A stretch of 64,000 nucleotides of DNA from Mycobacterium sp. URHD0025 (GTDB taxonomy: Bacteria > Actinomycetota > Actinomycetes > Mycobacteriales > Mycobacteriaceae), in NCBI RefSeq assembly GCF_000426065.1, contig NZ_AUEQ01000014.1, positions 62,001 to 126,000 on the forward strand, read 5' to 3'. The position numbers and the translations under genes are program-made. The notes below the pieces were generated by a model that worked only from the letters and a program-made list of their open reading frames with translations, was not told where the DNA came from and ran no database searches. Shown in pieces: positions 36,067 through 44,506 of this stretch (positions are counted from its first letter, which is position 1; the number at the start of each line of letters is the position of its first letter).

Positions 36067-36896
36067 CGGCTCAGCGTACGTTCGTGCGTCGCGGCATCGA
36101 CGTCGACGGCCTCATCACCAGTTACCTGGAAGCAGGGTCGGGCGAACCCGTCGTCCTGTTGCACGGCGGTGAGTTCGGCGCGGGGGCCGAATTGGGCTGG
36201 GAGCGTGTCATCGACGCGCTCGCCGAGCACTACCGGGTGCTCGCACCGGACATGCTGGGTTTCGGTGAGAGCGCCAAGGTCATCGATTTCAACGACGGCC
36301 GGGGCATGCGAATCCGTCACGTCGCCCGCTTCTGCGCCGAACTCGGCGTCACCGGAGCGCATTTCGTGGGTAACTCGATGGGGGCGATCAACCTGCTGGT
36401 CGATGCCACCTCGGAGTCCCCGCATCTCCCGGCGCGATCGCTGACCGCGATCTGCGGGGGAGGGGAGATCCAGCGCAATGAACATTCGGCGGCGTTGTAC
36501 GACTACGACGCCACGTTAGACGGGATGCGACGCATCGTCACCGCTCTGTTCGCCGACCCGGCCTATCCGGCCGACGAGGCGTACGTGCAACGGCGGTACG
36601 AGTCGAGCATCGCGCCGGGGGCCTGGGAAACCTTGGCCGCGGCCCGGTTTCGGCGGCCCGGCCTGGACGCGCCGGCGATGCCGTCGTCGCAACGGGCATA
36701 TGACCGCATCGGTGTGCCGACCATGATCATCGAGGGGGATCGTGACAAGCTGCTGCCGGCCGGTTGGGCCGCCGGAATCGCCGGCCAGATCGCCGGCGCC
36801 CGAAGTGCCGTGATCGCCGGTGCCGGGCACTGCCCGCAGATCGAGCAACCCGCTGCGCTCACAACGGTACTGCTGGATTTCCTGTCGTCAGTGTGA
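36063..36896 (+). CDS. Alpha/beta hydrolase, BphD/MhpC-like
   Basis: 277 residues with nucleophile Ser in FVGNSMGAINLLVD, His in AGAGHCPQIEQPAA, acid in IIEGDRDKLLP and oxyanion segment LLHGGEFGAGAELGWERVI. The GNSMGG-type elbow and the LGFGESAK block fit meta-cleavage product hydrolases. With the enzyme at 27.0 kb, the operon has two such hydrolases, perhaps for successive ring-fission products or for a lactone. Last rightward gene of the meta-cleavage operon; the final 9 bp overlap the convergent MFS gene. Confidence 0.87.
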   Translation: MTAQRTFVRRGIDVDGLITSYLEAGSGEPVVLLHGGEFGAGAELGWERVIDALAEHYRVLAPDMLGFGESAKVIDFNDGRGMRIRHVARFCAELGVTGAHFVGNSMGAINLLVDATSESPHLPARSLTAICGGGEIQRNEHSAALYDYDATLDGMRRIVTALFADPAYPADEAYVQRRYESSIAPGAWETLAAARFRRPGLDAPAMPSSQRAYDRIGVPTMIIEGDRDKLLPAGWAAGIAGQIAGARSAVIAGAGHCPQIEQPAALTTVLLDFLSSV

Positions 36897-38285
36897 GACT
36901 GATGGAGACGCATCCTTGCGGCGCAGTAGTGCGGCGGCGGTGCCGCCGCCGAACAGTGCGACGAGCCCCGACACGATCAGCGCCGCCACCAAACCCTGTG
37001 TCGGGCGGGTGGTCTGGCTCAACGCGCCGCAGACCGCGATGCCGATGGTGAGTCCGAGCTGACGTGCCGAGTTGGCCGCGGCAGCGGCGGTTCCGGCTCG
37101 CTCGGCCGGTACCGACGTTGCGGCCACCGCAGGCAGCACGGGGGATACGACGCCGGCTCCGATACCACTCAGGATGAGTGCGACGATCAACGTGGTCCAG
37201 TACGGCCAATGCAGTAGCGCGGCCCCGGACAGGCAGGCCAGGCCGGTCAACACCGTCCCGCCACCCAGGACCCCCGCGCGCGATGAGTCGTGCAATCGGG
37301 CACCAAGTCCCAACGATACGACGATGAACGCGGCCAGCTGGATGGAGAGAATCGACGCAGCCTGCAACGGACCCATGTGCTGCGAGCCCTGAAGCCAACG
37401 CGAGAGCACCGGCAGTGCGGCGAACGCGGCGAAGTAGTAGGCGAAGCCGACGAGGAGTACGGCGGTGAAGCCGCGGGTGGCGAAGAGAACGCCGGGCAGC
37501 GCCGGCTGGGCGGCACGGCGCTGGGCCGGGATGAGGACCAACACCGCTGCAGCGGCCACGGCGATGCCGCCGATGGTGCCCGCGCTGGTCCACCCGTGCT
37601 CCCCGCCATTGATCACGGCGAAGGTCACTCCTGTCATCGCTGCGATGAGGAGGACGGTTCCCGCGACGTCGACGCGGGTGTGCGCCGGACGTTCGCGGGG
37701 AAGCGAGATCGCGCCGATCGTCACCGCGACTGCACATATCGGGACTGCCGCCACGAATAGCCAACGCCAGCTGACGAATTCGGTGACAGCGCCGCCGGCA
37801 ACGGTGCCGACGGTGCTTCCGGCGCCGGCGACCGCACCCCACACCGCGAACGCCACCCCACGGGCGCGGCCGTCGTAGCGCAGCGTCAGTAGCGGAACAA
37901 CCGTGGCGAAGATCGCGGCGCCGCCGATGCCCTGGGCTCCGCGGGCGGCGATGAGCACGCCGCCGGTGGTTGCCACTGCGCAAGCGACCGACGCCGTGCC
38001 GAAACCGGCCAAGCCGATCAGAAACAGCTGCCGGTGTCCGACCCGATCGCCGAGGGAGCCCATGGCCAGCACGAGCGCGGCCAGCGCCAGGGTGTACACG
38101 TCGATGATCCATTGCGACACGGCAAATCCGGAATCGACCGACTGCGCGATGACCGGCGCGCTGACCGTCACGACCGTGGTGTAGGCCAGCAGAAGGAACG
38201 TCGCCAGGCAGCATGTCACGAGCGGGCGCCAGTCGGTGCGCCGGTCGGTTGTGGACCGATGGGCCACCTCATGTTCGGAACGCAT
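36888..38285 (-). CDS. Major facilitator superfamily transporter (EmrB/QacA-like)
   Basis: 465-residue integral membrane protein with repeated hydrophobic spans, the DHA2-like start VTCCLATFLLLAYTTVVTVS and the motif SLGDRVGHRQLFLIGLAGF (motif A between TM2 and TM3); 12-14 spans fit its length. Probably a proton-driven exporter or importer. ATG at 38285 is used; an in-frame TTG is 9 bp upstream. It is divergent from the CGNR-type regulator with only 26 bp between starts, suggesting that the regulator controls it. Confidence 0.88.
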   Translation of the reverse strand: MRSEHEVAHRSTTDRRTDWRPLVTCCLATFLLLAYTTVVTVSAPVIAQSVDSGFAVSQWIIDVYTLALAALVLAMGSLGDRVGHRQLFLIGLAGFGTASVACAVATTGGVLIAARGAQGIGGAAIFATVVPLLTLRYDGRARGVAFAVWGAVAGAGSTVGTVAGGAVTEFVSWRWLFVAAVPICAVAVTIGAISLPRERPAHTRVDVAGTVLLIAAMTGVTFAVINGGEHGWTSAGTIGGIAVAAAAVLVLIPAQRRAAQPALPGVLFATRGFTAVLLVGFAYYFAAFAALPVLSRWLQGSQHMGPLQAASILSIQLAAFIVVSLGLGARLHDSSRAGVLGGGTVLTGLACLSGAALLHWPYWTTLIVALILSGIGAGVVSPVLPAVAATSVPAERAGTAAAAANSARQLGLTIGIAVCGALSQTTRPTQGLVAALIVSGLVALFGGGTAAALLRRKDASPSVSH

Positions 38286-38311
38286 GTGGGTCAACCTGGT
38301 GTAATAGGCTT

Positions 38312-38830
38312 ATGCGTGTAAACCCTTACATCGAGCCGCTGTTGGACAATGTGACCGCACTGCTCAACCGGCCCGCTTCGATGCCCGCGGAACTGGAAGA
38401 CCGCTGGACCGCCCGGGGTATGCCTGCTCAGCGTCGTGCCACTGTCGAAGATCTGCGGGAGGTTCGCGACTTTCTCCGCGCCTGGGAGGGCGTCGTCGAC
38501 GCCGCGACCGAACACGAACGTGTCGACGTGCTCAACGCACTGTTGGCACGGTTCACCGCCGGTCCGTCGATCACCGACCATGACGGCAGCGGTTGGCATC
38601 TGCATTACCGCGACCCCGACGCGGGGTTTGCCGCGACGCTGGCCGGTGCGACCACCGCCGCGGCCGCGCAGTACCTCACCGACCGCGGAATGCACCGCAT
38701 CCGTCGGTGCGCGGCGCCGCAATGTACCTGTGCGTTCGTGGATTTCAGCCGACCCGGTACCCAGCGATATTGCTGCCATCGCTGCGCCAATCGCGACGCG
38801 GTGCGGCGGCACCGGATGCGAGCGCGCTGA
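38312..38830 (+). CDS. ABATE/CGNR zinc-finger family putative regulator
   Basis: 172 residues: N-terminal ABATE-like stress/ligand domain (LEDRWTARGMPAQRRATVEDL) and C-terminal CGNR-type zinc finger with IRRCAAPQCTCAFVDFSRPG then YCCHRCANRDAVRRHR. The four zinc cysteines are present, though the name-giving CGNR reads CANR. Such proteins are thought to be transcription regulators. It is divergent from the MFS gene, the classic regulator-pump arrangement. A 7-bp TCGGGCC/GGCCCGA inverted repeat at 38844-38879 may end transcription. Confidence 0.8.
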   Translation: MRVNPYIEPLLDNVTALLNRPASMPAELEDRWTARGMPAQRRATVEDLREVRDFLRAWEGVVDAATEHERVDVLNALLARFTAGPSITDHDGSGWHLHYRDPDAGFAATLAGATTAAAAQYLTDRGMHRIRRCAAPQCTCAFVDFSRPGTQRYCCHRCANRDAVRRHRMRAR

Positions 38831-38878
38831 GGTATCGAGCTCGTCGGGCCAGTGACGGTCCGGGCGCCGACCGGCCCG

Positions 38879-38901
38879 ATTTAAATCAGTCGCTTGACTG
38901 A
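38879..38901 (+). promoter_or_regulatory. Box C, copy 1 (ATTTAAATCA, 3 bp, GCTTGACT)
   Basis: ATTTAAATCA, GTC, GCTTGACT at 38879-38899; within it TCAGTC/GACTGA forms a perfect 6-bp inverted repeat (38886-38901). TTGACT could be a -35. It is 70 bp upstream of the SDR start at 38971 and matches the copy at 39821 in 18 of 21 positions, differing only in the middle three. Confidence 0.6.
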
Positions 38902-38970
38902 CTGTGGTTGACCGGGTTGAGTGCGAAGCGCCGCGGGATGCGGCTGACGAGGAAGGGGCTTGCGGCCTAC

Positions 38971-39777
38971 ATGAGCAATGAACTGGCGGGAAAAGTCACG
39001 GTCATTACCGGCGGGGCGTCGGGTCTTGGTGAAGGGCTGGCGCGCCGGTTCTCCGCCGAGGGCGCCAAGGTGATGATCGGCGATGTCGACGAAGCCCGAG
39101 GCAAGGCGCTGGCCGATGAGCTTGGTGAGCACGCCCGGTTTCTCTTCACCGATGTCGGCGACGTGGAGCAGGTCGGGCGTTTGGTATCGACGGCCGTGGA
39201 CACCTTCGGCGGTCTGGACGTCATGGTCAACAACGCCGGGGTGTCGGGCACGATGCACCGTCGCTTCCTCGATGACGATCTCGCCGACTTCCACAAGGTG
39301 ATGGGCGTCAACGTGCTCGGCGTCATGGCCGGAACCCGTGACGCCGCGCGGTACATGGCCGAGCACGGCGGCGGTTCGATCCTCAATCTCACCTCGATCG
39401 GTGGGATCCAGGCCGGCGGCGGCGTGATGACGTACCGCGCGTCCAAGGCCGCGGTCATCCAGTTCACCAAGTCGGCGGCGATCGAGCTGGCGCACTACGA
39501 GATCAGGGTGAACGCCATCGCGCCGGGCAACATCCGCACCGCGATCGTGGCCAAGTCGGCCGCGCCGGAGGAGCGTGAGCGCATCGAAGAGTTCGAGGCC
39601 GGGATCCGGGCCCAGATGCGCAACGACCGGCCGCTCAAGCGGGAAGGCACGGTCGAGGACGTGGCCGAGGCGGCGGTCTACTTCGCCACCGACCGCTCTC
39701 GTTATGTGACCGGGACGGTGCTGCCGATCGACGGCGGCACCGTCGCGGGCAAGGTCATCGTCCGGAAGGCCAAGTAG
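38971..39777 (+). CDS. SDR family oxidoreductase
   Basis: 268-residue classical SDR: ITGGASGLGEGLARRF nucleotide motif, VNNAGVSGTMHRRF, catalytic Ser in LNLTSIGGIQAG and Tyr-x3-Lys in MTYRASKAAVIQ, with PGNIRTAI after it. Resembles 3-oxoacyl-ACP reductase/hydroxysteroid dehydrogenase-type SDRs. The ATG at 38971 is used rather than upstream starts at 38908 or 38941 because homology begins at NELAGKVTVITGG. It is flanked by the two box-C copies and is therefore probably controlled by the TetR of the next operon. Confidence 0.88.
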   Translation: MSNELAGKVTVITGGASGLGEGLARRFSAEGAKVMIGDVDEARGKALADELGEHARFLFTDVGDVEQVGRLVSTAVDTFGGLDVMVNNAGVSGTMHRRFLDDDLADFHKVMGVNVLGVMAGTRDAARYMAEHGGGSILNLTSIGGIQAGGGVMTYRASKAAVIQFTKSAAIELAHYEIRVNAIAPGNIRTAIVAKSAAPEERERIEEFEAGIRAQMRNDRPLKREGTVEDVAEAAVYFATDRSRYVTGTVLPIDGGTVAGKVIVRKAK

Positions 39778-39820
39778 TCCCGGCGGGGCCTCTGACCCGG
39801 TTGTCTCGGATGTCTGGTCG

Positions 39821-39841
39821 ATTTAAATCAACTGCTTGACT
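39821..39841 (+). promoter_or_regulatory. Box C, copy 2
   Basis: ATTTAAATCA, ACT, GCTTGACT; contains TCAA/TTGA inverted halves. It ends 17 bp before the TTG start of the TetR gene, a position suited to autorepression. Confidence 0.6.
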
Positions 39842-39858
39842 TAATTACAGGAGACGCG

Positions 39859-40539
39859 TTGACTGTAACGGTGACAGCAGCAGCCAGTCGGAGCGCGCGG
39901 GCCGACCGGGCCAGTGGCACCCAGGAGGCGATCCTCAAGGCGGCCGAACGGCTCTACGCCGAACACGGCGTGTTCGCAGTGTCCAACCGGCAGGTGAGCG
40001 AGGCGGCCGGGCAGGGCAACAATGCCGCGGTCGGCTACCACTTCGGCACCAAGACCGATCTGGTCCGCGCGATCGAGCACAAACACCGCGGACCGATCGA
40101 GTGTCTGCGCGAGCAGATGGTGGCCGACACCGGCGACTCCGCCGGGCTGCGGGAGTGGGTTGCCTGCCTGGTGCAGCCGCTCACCGAACACCTTGCCGCA
40201 CTGGGTAACCCGACCTGGTACGCCAGGTTCGCCGCCCAGGTGATGACCGACCCGGCCTACCACAACATCGTCGTCCGCGACGCGCTGAGTTCCGAGTCGC
40301 TGGTGCAGGTCATCGAGGGAATGAACAACTGCCTGCCCGAACTGCCCGACGAGGTCCGCGCCGAACGCAACATCATGGCGCGCAACTTGTTGATGCACAG
40401 CTGTGCCGATCGGGAACGTGCGATGGCCCAGGGCGGCAACGTGCCGCGGGCGTCCTGGCAGGGCGCGGCATCGGGACTGATCGACGCGATCGTCGGCCTG
40501 TGGACGGCGCCGGTTACTCACGAAAGCGACCTCAGATGA
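39859..40539 (+). CDS. TetR family regulator, candidate reader of box C
   Basis: 226-residue TetR protein: HTH region LYAEHGVFAVSNRQVSEAAG followed by AAVGYHFGTKTDLVRAI, and a larger C-terminal domain typical of KstR2-like or other mycobacterial catabolic TetRs. TTG start at 39859 with CAGGAGA upstream; GTG at 39871 is an alternative. Its TGA overlaps the ferredoxin ATG, so the regulator heads the ferredoxin-P450 operon and sits just after box C. It probably represses its own operon and the upstream SDR until a substrate or CoA ester is present. Confidence 0.87.
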   Translation: MTVTVTAAASRSARADRASGTQEAILKAAERLYAEHGVFAVSNRQVSEAAGQGNNAAVGYHFGTKTDLVRAIEHKHRGPIECLREQMVADTGDSAGLREWVACLVQPLTEHLAALGNPTWYARFAAQVMTDPAYHNIVVRDALSSESLVQVIEGMNNCLPELPDEVRAERNIMARNLLMHSCADRERAMAQGGNVPRASWQGAASGLIDAIVGLWTAPVTHESDLR

Positions 40540-40730
40540 AAGTCTCTGTCGATCAGGACAAGTGCGTCTCGTCGGGACAGTGCGTGCTGAACGCCAGTGA
40601 GGTGTTCGACCAGCGCGACGAAGACGGCGTCGTCGTCCTGCTCGAACCCAACCCTGGTCCGGACCAGACCGACAATGCCCGCCGCGCCGCGGCGGCCTGC
40701 CCAGCTCTAGCCATCGAGATCCAAGACTGA
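40536..40730 (+). CDS. [3Fe-4S] ferredoxin, P450 partner
   Basis: 64-residue ferredoxin with Cys10, Cys16 and Cys55; position 13 is Ser (CVSSGQC), so the cluster should be 3Fe-4S, the form that serves actinobacterial P450s. ATG overlaps the TetR stop. The P450 gene starts 13 bp downstream and its redox partner is almost certainly this protein. A ferredoxin reductase is not encoded nearby. Confidence 0.92.
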   Translation: MKVSVDQDKCVSSGQCVLNASEVFDQRDEDGVVVLLEPNPGPDQTDNARRAAAACPALAIEIQD

Positions 40731-40743
40731 CCCGAGGAATGAC

Positions 40744-41961
40744 GTGTCCGAAACCGTGACCGAAGTAGCCATCCCCGAGTACCCGATGGAGCGCGACGCG
40801 CGGTGCCCGTTCGCACCGCCGCCGCCCATGCTGGGGAACCCCAAAGGCCTGTTCCGCGTGAAGATCTGGAACGGCAGCACGCCGTGGCTGATCACCGGCC
40901 ACGAGGAGGCCCGCGCGCTTTTCTCCGACTCCCGGATCAGTGTGGACGACCGGATCGCGGGCTTCCCGCACTGGAACGAGCACATGCTGTCCACGGTGGA
41001 CAAGCGGCCGCGCTCGGTGTTCACCTCGGATGCCGAGGAACACACCCGGTTTCGCCGCATGCTGTCCAAGCCGTTCACGTTCCGTCGCGTCGAGGGATTG
41101 CGTTCGGCCATCCAGAAGATCACCGACGAGTGCATCGACGCAGTCCTGGCCGGGCCGCAGCCCGCCGACCTCGTCGCCAAACTGGCCCTGCCGGTGCCCA
41201 CCGTGGTGATCAGTGAGATGCTCGGTGTCCCTTACGAAGACCACGAGTTCTTCCAGGAGCACGCCAACGCCGGTCTGGCCCGCTATGCCGCAGCGGACGC
41301 CATGCAGAAGGGCGCGATGAGCCTGCACCAGTACCTGATCAATCTCGTGGAGGAGAAGCAGGCCAACCCGTCCGAGGACGCGGTGTCCGATCTGGCCGAG
41401 CGGGTGACGGCCGGCGAGATCAGCGTCAAGGAGGCCGCCCAGCTGGGCACCGGCCTGCTGATCGCCGGGCACGAGACCACCGCCAACATGATCGGCATCG
41501 GCATCCTGGCGCTCCTGGAGAACCCCGAGCAGGCCGACTTCCTGCGTAACGCCGAGGATCCGAAGGTGATCGCCAACGCGGTCGAGGAGCTGATGCGCTA
41601 TCTGTCCATCATCCAGACCGGCCAGCGCCGGGTGGCGCTGGAGGACATCGAGATCGGCGGCGAGACGATCCGCGCCGGTGACGGCGTCATCATCGACCTC
41701 GCCCCCGCCAACTGGGACGCCAAGGCCTACCCGGAGCCCGACAAGCTCGACCTGAGCCGCGACGCCACCCAGCAACTGGGCTTCGGCTACGGCCGCCACC
41801 AGTGCGTCGGTCAGCAACTGGCACGCGCCGAACTGCAGATCGTGTTCCACACGCTGCTGCGCCGCATCCCGTCCCTGCGCCTGGCCATTCCACTCGACGA
41901 GGTGCCCTTCAAGCACGACCGCCTCGCCTACGGCGTCTACGAACTTCCCGTTGTGTGGTAG
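40744..41961 (+). CDS. Cytochrome P450 (CYP105-like)
   Basis: 405 residues: I-helix AGHETTANM, K-helix VEELMRYLS (ExxR), and heme loop LGFGYGRHQCVGQQLAR with axial Cys354. The N-terminal ARCPFAPPPPM and the HQYLINLVEEKQ segment resemble CYP105-type enzymes. It should hydroxylate the substrate using the adjacent 3Fe-4S ferredoxin. GTG start. Together with the TetR and box C it forms a compact inducible hydroxylation unit. Confidence 0.95.
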   Translation: MSETVTEVAIPEYPMERDARCPFAPPPPMLGNPKGLFRVKIWNGSTPWLITGHEEARALFSDSRISVDDRIAGFPHWNEHMLSTVDKRPRSVFTSDAEEHTRFRRMLSKPFTFRRVEGLRSAIQKITDECIDAVLAGPQPADLVAKLALPVPTVVISEMLGVPYEDHEFFQEHANAGLARYAAADAMQKGAMSLHQYLINLVEEKQANPSEDAVSDLAERVTAGEISVKEAAQLGTGLLIAGHETTANMIGIGILALLENPEQADFLRNAEDPKVIANAVEELMRYLSIIQTGQRRVALEDIEIGGETIRAGDGVIIDLAPANWDAKAYPEPDKLDLSRDATQQLGFGYGRHQCVGQQLARAELQIVFHTLLRRIPSLRLAIPLDEVPFKHDRLAYGVYELPVVW

Positions 41962-42012
41962 TTGCCGATCAGCCGGCCTTCAGCCCCCTACAGCCCGATT
42001 GGAGTACCACAG

Positions 42013-43176
42013 ATGACTGCTTCGACGACCCTCTATCCGCCGGAAGGCTTTGGCGCACCGAAGAATCGACGCGGCCACGCGACCGGTGACCTGGGGCTTC
42101 CTGAAGGAACCACGGTCTTCTCGGCCGACAATCACATCTCGGTGGCCGACGACATCTTCTACGAGCGCTTCCCCGATGACCTCAAGGGTGCCGCCCCGCG
42201 CATCTGGTACGAGGACGGCGCCTACATGGTGGGAATGAAGGGCAAAGCCTGGACCGGAGGCGATTTCGGCCGCGTGCTCATGCAGTACGACGATCTCGCC
42301 GGTGCCGCATCGAACAACATCTCCGCCCGGATCCGCGAGCTCAAAGAGGACGGTATCGACAAGGAGCTCGCGTTTCCCAACGCGGTCCTGGCCCTGTTCC
42401 ATTACCCCGACAAGGCGATCCGCGAGCGGGTGTTCCGGATCTACAACGAGGTGATGGCCGAACTGCAGGAGAACAGCGATGGCCACTTCTACGGGGTCGG
42501 GCTGATCAACTGGTGGGATCCCGCCGGCACCCGCAGCACCCTTGAGCAGCTGAAGTCACTCGGCCTCAAGACGTTCCTGCTGCCGCTGAACCCCGGTAAG
42601 GACGACGAGGGCAACATCTACGACTACGGCAGCACGACCATGGATGCGGTCTGGGACGAGATCGAGGCGTCGGGAATCCCGGTAAGCCACCACATCGGCG
42701 AGACCCCGCCCAAGACGCCGTGCGAAAACAACAGTGTCGTGGTCGGCATGATGGTCAACGTCGACTCGTTCCGCGAGCAGTTCGCCAAGTACGTCTTCTC
42801 CGGGATCCTCGATCGGCATCCGAAGCTCAAGATCGGTTGGTTCGAGGGTGGAATCGCCTGGGTGCCCACGGCATTGCAGGATGCCGAGCACATGCTGGCC
42901 TCCTACCGGCACATGTTCAACCACGAGCTGCAGCACGATGTGCGGCATTATTGGGACAAGCACATGGCAGCCTCGTTCATGGTGGATCCGCTCGGGCTGC
43001 GGCTGATCGACCAGATCGGTGTCGACAATGTGATGTGGTCGAGCGACTATCCACACAACGAGAGCACTTTCGGCTACTCCGAAAAGTCGTTGGCCACCGT
43101 TGTGGAGGCGGTCGGCCCCGATGATGCGACCAAGATCGTGTCCACCAACATCCAGAAGTTCCTGGGGCTGGCATGA
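42013..43176 (+). CDS. Amidohydrolase_2 family protein
   Basis: 387 residues, paralogous to the leftward gene at 22.0-23.2 kb. Metal-site segments: SADNHISVADDIFYERFP, VSHHIGET, WFEGGIAWVP and SSDYPHNESTFGYSEKS. Likely a decarboxylase or hydrolase of an aromatic or dienoic acid. The ATG at 42013 with TGGAG upstream is preferred over a TTG at 41962 that directly follows the P450 stop. It probably belongs to the P450 transcript. Confidence 0.87.
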   Translation: MTASTTLYPPEGFGAPKNRRGHATGDLGLPEGTTVFSADNHISVADDIFYERFPDDLKGAAPRIWYEDGAYMVGMKGKAWTGGDFGRVLMQYDDLAGAASNNISARIRELKEDGIDKELAFPNAVLALFHYPDKAIRERVFRIYNEVMAELQENSDGHFYGVGLINWWDPAGTRSTLEQLKSLGLKTFLLPLNPGKDDEGNIYDYGSTTMDAVWDEIEASGIPVSHHIGETPPKTPCENNSVVVGMMVNVDSFREQFAKYVFSGILDRHPKLKIGWFEGGIAWVPTALQDAEHMLASYRHMFNHELQHDVRHYWDKHMAASFMVDPLGLRLIDQIGVDNVMWSSDYPHNESTFGYSEKSLATVVEAVGPDDATKIVSTNIQKFLGLA

Positions 43177-43208
43177 GCGCAGCTTGCAAGCGAATGAAGG
43201 ATCTGACC

Positions 43209-43240
43209 TGCGGGAGCCGAGCTTGCGAGGCAACCGCATG
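43209..43240 (+). repeat. 32-bp leader repeat ending at a start codon, copy 1
   Basis: TGCGGGAGCCGAGCTTGCG, then one variable base, then GGCAACCGCATG, the ATG being the start of the M24 gene. The same 32 bp is at 56541-56572 on the other strand, ending at the start of an acyl-CoA dehydrogenase gene, with one mismatch. Both lack a normal purine-rich ribosome site. Confidence 0.8.
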
Positions 43241-44506
43241 AGCGCTCTGACTCAAACGGGCGTCACACAGATCGCGCGAACCGGATACACGCCGCTCGAG
43301 ATTCCCGACGAGCCAGACCTCGCCCGGATGCGTCGAGAGGTCGGTGCCCGCCTGCGTACCGCGATGGCCGAGCAGGGAGTGGACGCGCTGGTGCTGCTCG
43401 GCAATGGCAGCGTCATGTACGCCACCGGCATCGCCTGGCCGCTAGCCGACGCGGGCTTGTCGCACGTTGAGCGGCCGATCGCGGTGGTGCTGGCCGATGA
43501 CGAACACCCGCACCTGTTCCTCCCGTTCCGTGAGGGCGCGGCGATGGAATCGGGGCTGCCCGATGACCATCTACACGGACCGGTGTATCTCGAATTCGAC
43601 GAGGGCGTGGCGGAATTCGCGAAGGTCCTGGCCCGCTTGGTGCCCGCGGGTGCCACGGTTGCCACCGACGAGTTGACCGGCGCGATGCGCCGGGCCGGCA
43701 GTGCACTGTTCCCCAGTGCCCCGGTGGATGCCGCCCCGGTGGTCGGTGCAGCCAAACTCGTCAAGACTCTCGACCAGATCGCCTGTGTCCGGCGGGCGTG
43801 CCAGATCACCGAGCAGGCCATTGCCGAGATCCACAAATCAGTGGTGCCCGGTGTGCGGCAGATCGATCTGTCCGCCGAATTCGTGCGCCGCACTTTCGAA
43901 CTCGGTGCCACCACCAACATGTTCGACTCGATCTGGCAGGCCATGCCCGCGTCGCGAGCCGAAGGCGCCTGGACCACCACCGGCGATCTCGCGCTTCCCC
44001 TGCTGACCACCGAGCGCGAGCTGCAGCAAGGCGATGTGCTCTGGACCGACGTGTCGATCGCCTACCACGGATACTGCTCCGACCATGGACGCACCTGGAT
44101 CGTCGGCCAGGATCCGACCGCGGCGCAGCAGGAGCAATTCGGCAAGTGGAGCCGGATCGTCGACGCGGTGCTCTCGGTGACCAGGGCCGGTGCCACCTGT
44201 GGTGACCTCGGCCGTGCCGCGACCGCGGCTGCAGGCGGACAAAAGCCGTGGCTGCCGCACTTCTACCTCGGGCACGGCATCGGCACGAGTGCAGCCGAAA
44301 TGCCGATGATCGGAACAGATCTCGGCCAAGCTTGGGACGACAACTTCGTCTTCCCGGCCGGCATGTTGCTGGTCTTCGAGCCGGTGGTGTGGGAGGACGG
44401 TACCGGAGGCTACCGCGGCGAGGAGATCGTGGTCGTCACCGAAGGCGGCTGGATGCCGCTGACCGAATATCCGTACGACCCCTATGAGGTGTCCCGTGGG
44501 AATTGA
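43238..44506 (+). CDS. M24 (Xaa-Pro aminopeptidase/creatinase) family protein, metal site intact
   Basis: 422-residue pita-bread-fold protein with a creatinase-like N-terminal domain and the M24 domain. Five metal ligands appear: Asp in LWTDVSIAYHG, Asp in CSDHGRTW, His in LGHGIGTSAAEMP, Glu in LVFEPVVWEDG, Glu in YRGEEIVVV. Members hydrolyse X-Pro bonds or C-N bonds, or lyse DMSP. Its function in a catabolic cluster is unclear; hydrolysis of a substrate amide or of a CoA-bound intermediate is conceivable. Start at 43238 sits in the leader repeat. It overlaps the next M24 gene. Confidence 0.87.
   Translation: MSALTQTGVTQIARTGYTPLEIPDEPDLARMRREVGARLRTAMAEQGVDALVLLGNGSVMYATGIAWPLADAGLSHVERPIAVVLADDEHPHLFLPFREGAAMESGLPDDHLHGPVYLEFDEGVAEFAKVLARLVPAGATVATDELTGAMRRAGSALFPSAPVDAAPVVGAAKLVKTLDQIACVRRACQITEQAIAEIHKSVVPGVRQIDLSAEFVRRTFELGATTNMFDSIWQAMPASRAEGAWTTTGDLALPLLTTERELQQGDVLWTDVSIAYHGYCSDHGRTWIVGQDPTAAQQEQFGKWSRIVDAVLSVTRAGATCGDLGRAATAAAGGQKPWLPHFYLGHGIGTSAAEMPMIGTDLGQAWDDNFVFPAGMLLVFEPVVWEDGTGGYRGEEIVVVTEGGWMPLTEYPYDPYEVSRGN

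Noticed and set aside
39841..41916. 691-codon minus-strand frame over the TetR, ferredoxin and P450 genes
   Set aside because: The plus strand encodes three clear proteins with cofactor motifs; the antisense frame is a GC3 artefact.
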